From: Yoonia sp.
Lineage (GTDB): Bacteria > Pseudomonadota > Alphaproteobacteria > Rhodobacterales > Rhodobacteraceae
Assembly: GCA_020627605.1 (NCBI GenBank)
Contig: JAHDGO010000064.1
Coordinates: 1 to 9,058 of the forward strand
Reading direction: 5' to 3'
Length of the DNA: 9,058 nucleotides
Position numbers and translations under genes: made by a program. Every line of letters starts with the position of its first letter. The stretch's first letter is position 1. The notes under the pieces are model-generated. The model was given only the letters and a program-made list of their open reading frames with translations, was not told the origin of the DNA and made no database searches. Shown here piece after piece: positions 1-5,850 of this stretch.

Positions 1-1
1 C

Positions 2-97
2 TTTGTCGGCGCGACAGAGCGTGTCTTGCTTGGCTACGCACCCCGCGAGATGGTCGGCAAGAACGGGTGGCTGATCCGCGGTGATATCGAAGAATAA
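2..97 (+). CDS. 3' end of an unrecognised protein gene (partial)
   Basis: The frame is open from the window edge for 31 codons and ends at TAA (95-97). The visible C-terminus contains GYAPREMVGKNGWLIRGD and ends IEE. It has the look of real coding sequence (no rare-looking residue runs, G/C-rich third positions), but I do not recognise the family, and the fragment is too short to be sure it is a gene. No terminator hairpin followed by a T-run is seen just after it. Confidence 0.35.
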   Translation, partial: FVGATERVLLGYAPREMVGKNGWLIRGDIEE

Positions 98-251
98 TCG
101 AACACCAAGGGTTGTCGCGGCACGGCCCACCGCCTAGGTCAGCAGTGACGGGTTTCTGCGCTGCGCGTGCACAAAGGTACAAACTCAGTGGCCTTAAGCA
201 AATCCGAGGGAGCTGGCTCTGCTCAGATCGTGGTCTGATTACCTGGCGCCC

Positions 252-267
252 ACCTGTATATACAGGT
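252..267. repeat. Perfect 16-bp palindrome
   Basis: ACCTGTATATACAGGT is identical to its own reverse complement. Its half-sites ACCTGTA and TACAGGT are separated by 2 bp. The symmetry does not continue beyond 16 bp, and no T-run follows, so it is not a normal terminator. It lies between the stop of the gene ending at 97 and the stop of the minus-strand ORF ending at 321, so no recognised gene starts next to it. It could be a dimeric regulator site or chance. Confidence 0.6.
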
Positions 268-320
268 CCTCGGGGTTAGTCACCTGCTACGGCTGCCGCG
301 GTTCCCGTCACCAAGATTTT

Positions 321-545
321 TCAAAATGACATGGCCTTCGCCATCGAGGCCGCCCAACCACGCAAACCCTGCGGCCTTGATGCCTTGCCCAGTTTGCGTT
401 CTTCGTTGTCTTTGACGTCGATATAATGTTGCGTGACGGCGGCACGGCTATACCCCAGAAACGAGGTCTCAGACCTGCCCAAAAGAACCTTGGCCTTCTG
501 GTTCAGGTTATCGGCATCTATCGGTTCGAACTTGCTACGATTCAT
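321..545 (-). CDS. Small ORF, possible integrase C-terminal remnant
   Basis: This 74-aa ORF is preceded by AGAAGG 8 nt before its ATG, a reasonable ribosome binding site. The in-frame stop upstream is at 582-584, so it cannot extend far. Residues about 29-42 (FLGYSRAAVTQHYI) resemble the end of tyrosine recombinases, where an LGH...T..Y pattern carries the nucleophilic tyrosine. The rest of the catalytic domain (the Arg, His-x-x-Arg box) is absent. It could be a decayed integrase tail that gained a start, an independent small protein, or a chance ORF. The similarity is from memory of the motif and is weak. Confidence 0.35.
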   Translation of the reverse strand: MNRSKFEPIDADNLNQKAKVLLGRSETSFLGYSRAAVTQHYIDVKDNEERKLGKASRPQGLRGWAASMAKAMSF

Positions 546-799
546 TGCATCACCCTTCTGCGTGGTTTTGCGAAACTCTGATTAACATTTGGAAACAAAG
601 AATCGAAAAACGAGGGCATTGTCAGCTTGCTTGCTGGCTAATGTCAGGAATTATGGCTTTTCTGCCACAAACTGTTGCATCACTGGCGCAGCAATACCCG
701 CCACCCGAGCACGGCCCCGGGCATCGTCGCGCTATGCAGGGCGCATGTCACGCCAGATTTTTGGTATTTAGCTGAAAGACTTAGGCCTTATCAGGGACG

Positions 800-1273
800 C
801 TAGCGCGCAAATGCTTCTGGCAACAACTCTCGCGCCATATGGTCCAGGACCGCGTTCACGAACTTCGGTTCCTTCTCATCGGCCGAGAACGCCTCTGCAA
901 TTGCAACAAACTCGCTGATGACAACCTTTGGTGGGGTCTGCTTGTTCTTCAACTCTGCCCCGGCCGCCCGAAACAGCGCCCGCCAGGTGGGGTCGATCCT
1001 TGCAATGGGCCATTTGGCGACCAGTGCACGGTCTGTCAGCTGGTCGATGGCGGCCTGCTCATCTACTGCGCGTTCCATTACAGCACGAAAGGTATCAAGA
1101 TCGCCCTCGGCCATCTCACCCTCTTCATAAGACGCACCAAACCGGTGATCCTCAAACTCGCGCATGATGCTATCAACAGTCTGGCCAGCGGCCTCCATCT
1201 GAAACAGGGCCTGCACGGCATAAAGCCGCGCTGCCGATTTCATCTTGCGCTTTTGATTGTTCGAAAGGGTCAT
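800..1273 (-). CDS. nusB: Transcription antitermination factor NusB
   Basis: NusB is an all-helical RNA-binding protein that pairs with NusE (ribosomal protein S10) on boxA RNA and promotes antitermination of rRNA operons. The 157-aa product fits the family length. Residues 13-27 (SAARLYAVQALFQME) match the family's first helix, and residues 114-149 carry the C-terminal signature, with PPKVVISEFVAIAEAF followed by KFVNAVLDHMARE. The start ATG overlaps the ribH stop by 4 bp (ATGA, 1270-1273), implying translational coupling. It is the last gene of the minus-strand rib block; no clear intrinsic terminator is seen in 546-799. The assignment is secure. Confidence 0.95.
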   Translation of the reverse strand: MTLSNNQKRKMKSAARLYAVQALFQMEAAGQTVDSIMREFEDHRFGASYEEGEMAEGDLDTFRAVMERAVDEQAAIDQLTDRALVAKWPIARIDPTWRALFRAAGAELKNKQTPPKVVISEFVAIAEAFSADEKEPKFVNAVLDHMARELLPEAFAR

Positions 1274-1809
1274 GCAGAGGTCTTGTTGTCCGATCCACCG
1301 GCCATCAGGATTTCGCGGGTAAATCCCACGCCCTTATCAGCCGTGCCCCACTTACGGGCGAGCGCGATCAGGTGCAAGGCCGCAGCGGCAGCGCCGCCAC
1401 CTTTGTTCATTTCAGCGGGATCAGCACGCACAGCGGCCTGTTCGTAGGTTTCGACCGTCAGGATGCCATTCCCGATGCACAGCCCCTGCAGGCCCAACAA
1501 TTGGATAGCGCGGCTGCTGTCATTGCAGACCGTGTCGTAATGCGTTGTCTCACCCCGGATCACACAGCCCAGCGCGACGTAGCCGTCAAAGTTGCTCATC
1601 CGTTCGGCGATGCCGATGGCGGTCGGGATTTCCAGTGCGCCGGGCACTTCGACCACATCCCAGTTTGCACCGGCTTTTTCGATCTCTGCCTTGGCTCCGG
1701 CGATCTGATGATCCGAAATATCCTTGTAGTAAGGCGAAGCCACGATCAGGATCTTCACTGGCTTCTCAAAGGCCGGCAGTGGCATGATGTAGTGCGATGG
1801 TCCGGCCAT
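1270..1809 (-). CDS. ribH: 6,7-dimethyl-8-ribityllumazine synthase
   Basis: RibH condenses 5-amino-6-ribitylaminouracil with 3,4-dihydroxy-2-butanone 4-phosphate to give 6,7-dimethyl-8-ribityllumazine, the penultimate step of riboflavin synthesis. The 179-aa protein shows the family blocks: VPGALEIP at residues 55-62, GCVIRGETTHYD at 81-92 with the conserved His90 expected to act in catalysis, GILTVETYEQA at 115-125, and NKGGGAA at 135-141, where many homologues have Glu in place of the last glycine. Its ATG shares one base with the ribB stop (TAATG), and its TGA overlaps the nusB start, so it sits inside a tightly coupled operon. The substrate 3,4-dihydroxy-2-butanone 4-phosphate would come from the ribB product just upstream. 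Confidence 0.96.
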   Translation of the reverse strand: MAGPSHYIMPLPAFEKPVKILIVASPYYKDISDHQIAGAKAEIEKAGANWDVVEVPGALEIPTAIGIAERMSNFDGYVALGCVIRGETTHYDTVCNDSSRAIQLLGLQGLCIGNGILTVETYEQAAVRADPAEMNKGGGAAAAALHLIALARKWGTADKGVGFTREILMAGGSDNKTSA

Positions 1810-2939
1810 TATCCGATCTCCGAGATTTTGCGGGTGCCGACAATCTCAAGACCATAGGCATCAAGGCCGACGACCTTCGGCTTGGGTGAATTGGTCAGCA
1901 GTTCGATCTGGTGCAGCCCAAGCGAGCTGAGGATTTGCGCACCCAACCCATATTGCCGCAATGTCTGCGGAGAGACATCCTCGGTCGCGTCCAGTTTCAT
2001 ATGCACGTCGCGCAAAAGGACCAGCGCACCGCGCCCCTCTTCTGCGATCACCTTCATTGCGTCACCAAACTCGTTGCGGCGGCCCTTTGGCCCGACGCCC
2101 ACGACATCCAGCATCGGGTCCAGCGCGTGCATCCGCACCAGCACAGGTTCATCGGTTTCGATATCACCTTTGATCAGCGCGATGTGTTCGGCACCTTGGG
2201 TTTCGTCGGTGTAGATCCGCAGTTCCCACTCACCGCCAAATTCGGACTGGATCATGCTGCTTTCTCGCACACGCACCAGATTGTCATGACGGCGGCGATA
2301 AGCGATCAGATCACTGATCGTGCCGATCTTGAGGTTGTGCAATTGCGCAAAAGCGATCAGGTCCGGCAGACGGGCCATTTCGCCATCTTCCTTCATGATC
2401 TCGCAAATCACCCCTGCAGGGTTCAGCCCGGCAAGACGGCTGATATCAACTGCGGCCTCTGTATGCCCGGCACGTACCAGCACACCGCCATCGCGGGCAC
2501 GCAGGGGAAAGACATGGCCGGGTGTTGCGATATCCGCTGCACCTTTGGCGGCATCAATGGCAACTGAAACGGTGCGCGCGCGATCAGCGGCCGAAATACC
2601 GGTGCTGACACCTTCGCGCGCTTCGATGCTGACGGTAAAGGCCGTCTCGTGCCGCGACGAATTATGCGAGGCCATCAGTGGCAGGCCCAGCGCGTCAATC
2701 CGCTCTCCAGGCAGGGTCAGGCAGATCAGCCCACGCCCATGCTTGGCCATGAAGTTGATTGCGTCAGGTGTCGCCATCTGCGCAGGGATCACCAGATCGC
2801 CCTCATTCTCGCGGTCTTCGTGGTCCACCAGAATGAACATCTTGCCGTTGCGGGCATCCTCGATGATCTCTTCGATCTTGCTGATCACGTCAGACCAGTC
2901 GCGTTCTACCGGGCCGGGCTTTTCAAATTGCTGGTTCAT
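1809..2939 (-). CDS. ribB: 3,4-dihydroxy-2-butanone-4-phosphate synthase with degenerate RibA-like domain
   Basis: The N-terminal half (residues about 15-222 of 376) is RibB, which converts ribulose 5-phosphate to 3,4-dihydroxy-2-butanone 4-phosphate. It has DHEDRENEGDLV (39-50), HGRGLICL (67-74), STGISAADRA (112-121) and the PGHVFPLRA...GHTEA block (140-162). The C-terminal half (about 225-376) has the GTP cyclohydrolase II fold signature near its end (LRQYGLGAQIL, LLTNSPKPKVVGLDAYGL). It contains no cysteine: where RibA has the zinc-binding HSECLTGD...CDCG region, this protein has HALDPMLDVVGVGPKG (271-286). It therefore resembles the RibBX type, with an inactive second domain. I chose ATG 2939 (MNQQFEK), preceded by GGGAA, because the 56 codons upstream in frame are not family-like. 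A 104-bp gap separates it from the gene before. Confidence 0.93.
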   Translation of the reverse strand: MNQQFEKPGPVERDWSDVISKIEEIIEDARNGKMFILVDHEDRENEGDLVIPAQMATPDAINFMAKHGRGLICLTLPGERIDALGLPLMASHNSSRHETAFTVSIEAREGVSTGISAADRARTVSVAIDAAKGAADIATPGHVFPLRARDGGVLVRAGHTEAAVDISRLAGLNPAGVICEIMKEDGEMARLPDLIAFAQLHNLKIGTISDLIAYRRRHDNLVRVRESSMIQSEFGGEWELRIYTDETQGAEHIALIKGDIETDEPVLVRMHALDPMLDVVGVGPKGRRNEFGDAMKVIAEEGRGALVLLRDVHMKLDATEDVSPQTLRQYGLGAQILSSLGLHQIELLTNSPKPKVVGLDAYGLEIVGTRKISEIG

Positions 2940-3043
2940 AAGGGCGTTCCCGTCATCATACTGCCCCGCAGATATCCCAGCCCGGCCAGATAGGGAAGTA
3001 TCGAAGCGACCGACGCGGGCCGTAACGTCGGGTGTTAGTTGCG

Positions 3044-3604
3044 TCAGGCCCCGTCGAAAAACTGATCCGCAGGCAGGTATCCTGCCATGCGCGCAGCCTC
3101 TGCCCATTCCCGCTCGAACGCGGTGTCGCCAACCATCAGCAATCGGTCAGCCGGATGGCCCTTTGCCGTGGCCATGGCGACCACCTGCGTGCGCATAGCA
3201 GACCAGCTGCTGTCAAATGGCGGTGCGGCAAAGGCGAGGTCGATGCCCGGCTGTCTGGCGATGTCCGCAGGACGCAACGGATGGTGTGCCGCAGCAATCC
3301 GCGCGGCGTCATGCAGGCAGGCCAGTTTATGGGCATGGGTCGCTGGCAGGTCTTGGCCCTGCCGCAGCACTTGCAAGGCATTGGAAGAAAAAAGAAAACC
3401 GATCAGGTCATGTCCTGTGCTGGCACGGATGCCCGCATAGGTTTTGTAGGGCAAACCAAGCTCGGCTGCGCGCCTGACCCGCAGGCGGATCACCTCAATC
3501 GGCAGTTTTGGCAACAGATCCTTGCGCGCCTTCGTCCAGACATGCCTGCGCCAGCTGTGCCCCGGCGCGTCCACGCGCCCTGAATTATGTCCGATCCCTG
3601 CCAT
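3044..3604 (-). CDS. Conserved alphaproteobacterial protein of unknown function with GIGHNSG N-terminus
   Basis: A 186-aa soluble protein without signal peptide or membrane segment. It begins MAGIGHNSG, then has a basic region WRRHVWTKARKDLLPKLP (18-35), RLRVRRAAELGLPYKTYAG (40-58), TGHDLIGFLFSSNALQVLR (63-81), and a C-terminal VGDTAFEREWAEAARMAGYL (158-177). I recall similar proteins as conserved unknowns in Rhodobacteraceae; no function is assigned. The start at 3604 is preferred because the conserved part begins there and AGGATGG lies just upstream; the same frame is open further upstream but lies inside the preceding gene and ribE. Its start overlaps the end of the 80-aa gene by 20 bp, suggesting coupling with the riboflavin genes. 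The basic N-terminal region might contact nucleic acid, which is only a guess. Confidence 0.8.
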   Translation of the reverse strand: MAGIGHNSGRVDAPGHSWRRHVWTKARKDLLPKLPIEVIRLRVRRAAELGLPYKTYAGIRASTGHDLIGFLFSSNALQVLRQGQDLPATHAHKLACLHDAARIAAAHHPLRPADIARQPGIDLAFAAPPFDSSWSAMRTQVVAMATAKGHPADRLLMVGDTAFEREWAEAARMAGYLPADQFFDGA

Positions 3605-3827
3605 CCTGCATCCATCCTGTCGCCTGCACCGCAGCCTTGCGCGCCGCACATTCCGAGTCAAACGCCTCTGGCGCTGCTCCTGACAAATATCGCCAGCCAT
3701 GGCCATCTTCGGGGTCACGCCTGCATTCGCGATAGGCAAAGCGCCCATCAGGCAGGCTGATGATATCAACGCAGCGGTCGGCGGTCGCGTCCTCAATTGA
3801 CGCAAGAACCAGCGGCTTCTCAACCAT
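3585..3827 (-). CDS. Small conserved-looking protein of unknown function (80 aa)
   Basis: The ATG lies inside the end of ribE (8-bp overlap, ATGGTTGA at 3820-3827), and the gene ends inside the start of the 186-aa gene. It would thus be translated as a link in the rib operon. The product is acidic to neutral and soluble, with a central LPDGRFAYRECRRDPEDGHG (25-44), an aromatic WRYLSG (45-50) and a Cys-containing helix-like tail (AFDSECAARKAAVQATGWM, 55-73). I do not recognise a family. Tight packing on both sides and maintained reading frame argue that it is real. A longer in-frame start exists, but it runs through ribE in another frame and looks like shadow sequence. Confidence 0.7.
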   Translation of the reverse strand: MVEKPLVLASIEDATADRCVDIISLPDGRFAYRECRRDPEDGHGWRYLSGAAPEAFDSECAARKAAVQATGWMQDGRDRT

Positions 3828-4422
3828 AGTCGCGCAGCCGCGCGACATAGCGGGCCATGGTGTCGATCTCGAGGTTGATCGCATCACCCAGCGCCACAGC
3901 GCCCCAAGTGGTCGCCTCTTTTGTGTGCGGGATGAAGTTGATGCCAAAGTCCCGGCCATCAACCTCATTGACCGTCAACGAGGTCCCATTCAGCGCAACA
4001 GACCCTTTGGGGGCGATAAAGCGCGCCAGATCTTCGGGCGCCCGGAAAGTGACACGCGTGCTGTCACCCTCATCCTGCAGGCCGACGACCTCTGCCACAC
4101 CATCAACATGGCCGGATACGATATGCCCGCCCAGTTCATCCCCGACCTTCAGGGCGCGTTCAAGGTTCAGGTGCTTGCCATCGGGCCAGCCGTTGCGGCC
4201 AATATTGGTCAAATTCACGGTTTCTGCACTGATATCGACGTCAAACCAATTTTGCGGATCACGGCCCAGCGCCACCACTGTCAGGCACACACCGTCGCAG
4301 GCGATGGAGGCCCCGATGTCAATCCCGTCCACATCATATCCCGTCCCGATGCGTGCGCGCAGATCGCCGCGCTGTTCGGTTTGCAGCACTTTGCCAATAT
4401 CGGTGATGATCCCTGTGAACAT
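3820..4422 (-). CDS. ribE: Riboflavin synthase, alpha-subunit type
   Basis: RibE dismutates two molecules of 6,7-dimethyl-8-ribityllumazine into riboflavin and 5-amino-6-ribitylaminouracil, the final step of the pathway. The 200-aa product has the two tandem lumazine-binding barrels: the first opens with MFTGIITDIG (1-10) and SIACDGVCLTV (39-49); the second contains GGHIVSGHVDG (98-108), NGTSLTVN (145-152) and INFIPHTKEATTWG (161-174), followed by NLEIDTMARYVARL (183-196). The start is set by MFTGII, the invariant N-terminus, with AGGTGG 5 nt before the ATG; an in-frame ATG three codons upstream is not used by the family. It is the first gene of the minus-strand block and must have its own promoter, since ribD lies beyond two opposite-strand genes. 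Confidence 0.96.
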   Translation of the reverse strand: MFTGIITDIGKVLQTEQRGDLRARIGTGYDVDGIDIGASIACDGVCLTVVALGRDPQNWFDVDISAETVNLTNIGRNGWPDGKHLNLERALKVGDELGGHIVSGHVDGVAEVVGLQDEGDSTRVTFRAPEDLARFIAPKGSVALNGTSLTVNEVDGRDFGINFIPHTKEATTWGAVALGDAINLEIDTMARYVARLRDYG

Positions 4423-4427
4423 GCAAG

Positions 4428-4433
4428 CCACCT
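4428..4433 (-). promoter_or_regulatory. Ribosome binding site of ribE
   Basis: AGGTGG on the minus strand, followed by CTTGC and the ATG at 4422. It decides the MFTGII start. It directly abuts one arm of the 8-bp inverted repeat described for 4434-4514, so pairing of that arm could influence its access. Confidence 0.65.
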
Positions 4434-4514
4434 TTCCTGTCTGTCCCTGACCTAGCGGAGCCCGCCATCACGGGCAAGCGCACCCTTGCGCTGCTGCCAC
4501 AAAACCGACAGGAA
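4434..4514 (-). promoter_or_regulatory. Nested inverted repeats in the ribE leader (candidate structured RNA)
   Basis: On the minus strand TTCCTGTC (4514-4507) can pair with GACAGGAA (4441-4434); after one mismatch, two more pairs follow. Enclosed are two adjacent hairpins: AGCGCA-AGGG-TGCGCT (4492-4477, 6 pairs, 4-nt loop) and GCCCG-TGATGG-CGGGC (4475-4460, 5 pairs, 6-nt loop). Together they could form a three-way junction whose closing stem ends against the ribE ribosome binding site. It does not match the conserved FMN riboswitch sequence blocks. The same DNA lies 44 nt upstream of kpsS on the other strand, so it could instead be a DNA operator, or chance. Confidence 0.35.
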
Positions 4515-4557
4515 TACCCGTTAACCACCCCTTGAATGGTGACCACTAGACAGAAGC

Positions 4558-5850
4558 ATGGGCACAGACCGGGTATTTCTTTTTCTGCAAGGGCCGCATG
4601 GGCCCTTCTTTCGCCAGTTGGGCGATATGCTGCGCCGTGCTGGCGCAGATGTCTGGCGCGTCGGCTTTAATGCCGGTGATGCGGCGTTTTGGGGGCGGGC
4701 GCCCGGCTATATCGCTTGCCAGGAACCGCTGACCGCATGGCACGACCGCTTTGGCAAGATTTGTGACGCACATGCTGTGACCGACATCGTCCTTTACGGC
4801 GACACCCGGCCCATTCACGCGCAGGCCATCGCGGCCGCCAAAGCACGCGGGTTACGTATCCATGTGTTTGAAGAGGGCTATCTGCGCCCCTATTGGGTCA
4901 CTTACGAACGTGATGGCAGCAACGGGCACTCGCAACTGATGACCCTGTCTGTGGCCCAGATGCAGGTCGGTTTGGCGGCATCGGGCCCCGATTTACCAAC
5001 CCCGCCTGCGCAGTGGGGCGACATGCGTCAGCATATCTTTTATGGCGCGCTTTATCATTGGTTCGTGATGTTCTGGAACTGGCGCTACCCCGATTTCCGC
5101 AGCCACCGCGCACTGCCGCTGCGACGTGAGGCGCTGCTTTATACCAAACGGCTGTTGCTGATGCCGTCACAAGCACTCCGGCGGGCCATCGCGACACGGC
5201 GGATCAAGGCGGGGGGCTTTCCCTATCATGTCGCGCTGCTGCAACTGGAACATGACGCCAGCTTTCAGGCGCATTCACCCTTTGACGACATGAAATCCTT
5301 TGTCGAAATGGTCGTGGATGGTTTTGCCAAAGGCGCGCCCGGACATCACCATCTGATCTTCAAGGCGCATCCATTGGAAAGCGGGCAGTCACCGCTGCGC
5401 CAGATCATTGCTACTGCCGCCAAGGCACAAGGGATCGGCGCGCGCGTTCATTTCCTGCGCGGCGGCAAGCTGGCACAGATTTTGCGCGATGCGCGCTCTG
5501 CCGTGACCGTCAATTCAACTGCCGGGCAGCAGGCGCTGTGGCGGGGCATCCCCCTCAAGGCGTTCGGAACGGCCGTCTACAACAAGCCGGAGTTCGTGTC
5601 CGACCAACCGCTGCCAGCCTTCTTCGCCGACCCGCAAAAGCCCGATCTGGCCGCATACCGGTGCTACCGTGATTTCCTTTTGCAAACCAGTCAGGTGCCA
5701 GGCGGCTACTACTCCAGCTCTGGCCGCCGTCAGCTGATGCGTGAGGTGGTAGATATGATGCTGCGCGATGCGGCCCCCTACGACCATATTGGTGCAGAAC
5801 CAAAACCGGCGCTTCGCCTTGTCGCAGAACAACTGCAGCGCAATGGCTGA
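4558..5850 (+). CDS. kpsS: Capsular polysaccharide protein of the KpsS family (probable beta-Kdo transferase)
   Basis: KpsS proteins add the first Kdo to the phosphatidylglycerol-type lipid anchor of group 2 capsules, at the cytoplasmic face of the inner membrane. The 430-aa product (E. coli KpsS is somewhat shorter, around 390 aa) has no signal peptide. Family motifs are QGPHGPFF near the start (11-18), GDTRPIH (81-87), HVFEEGYLRPYWVTYE (102-117), FKAHPLESG (268-276, the Lys-x-His-Pro motif) and VNSTAGQQAL (318-327), followed by PLKAFGTAVYNKPEF. The frame has a stop 15 nt before the ATG, so this is the only good start; the ribosome binding site is weak (AGAAG close to the ATG). It overlaps kpsC by 8 bp and is divergent from ribE. 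Base composition looks like the neighbours. The exact acceptor cannot be read from sequence. Confidence 0.88.
   Translation: MGTDRVFLFLQGPHGPFFRQLGDMLRRAGADVWRVGFNAGDAAFWGRAPGYIACQEPLTAWHDRFGKICDAHAVTDIVLYGDTRPIHAQAIAAAKARGLRIHVFEEGYLRPYWVTYERDGSNGHSQLMTLSVAQMQVGLAASGPDLPTPPAQWGDMRQHIFYGALYHWFVMFWNWRYPDFRSHRALPLRREALLYTKRLLLMPSQALRRAIATRRIKAGGFPYHVALLQLEHDASFQAHSPFDDMKSFVEMVVDGFAKGAPGHHHLIFKAHPLESGQSPLRQIIATAAKAQGIGARVHFLRGGKLAQILRDARSAVTVNSTAGQQALWRGIPLKAFGTAVYNKPEFVSDQPLPAFFADPQKPDLAAYRCYRDFLLQTSQVPGGYYSSSGRRQLMREVVDMMLRDAAPYDHIGAEPKPALRLVAEQLQRNG

Noticed and set aside
252..267. The palindrome as a LexA (SOS) box
   Set aside because: The E. coli type box has 8 bp between CTGT and ACAG, here there are 4; alphaproteobacterial LexA uses a direct repeat of GTTC or GAAC instead.
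520..537. GGTTCGAAC resembling a tRNA T-loop
   Set aside because: The flanking bases do not pair into a T-stem and no acceptor or anticodon arms are found; the bases lie in the 321-545 ORF.
740..763. GGCG...CGCC followed by ATTTTT as a terminator
   Set aside because: The stem is only 4-5 bp and the T-run is on the plus strand, where no gene ends nearby; on the minus strand, after nusB, no U-tract follows.
545..775. A 76-codon plus-strand open frame in the gap before nusB
   Set aside because: The composition does not look like a conserved protein, it has no clear ribosome binding site, and it begins opposite the start of the minus-strand ORF at 545.
2940..3107. N-terminal extension of ribB to an upstream ATG at 3107
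   Set aside because: The extra 56 residues are not typical of the family and run over the end of the 186-aa gene; ATG 2939 has a ribosome binding site and is followed closely by the conserved domain.
2320..3198. A 292-codon plus-strand open frame
   Set aside because: It lies antisense to ribB and the 186-aa gene, whose motifs are clear; its translation is rich in Arg, Ser, Pro and Ala, as expected for a shadow frame in GC-rich DNA.
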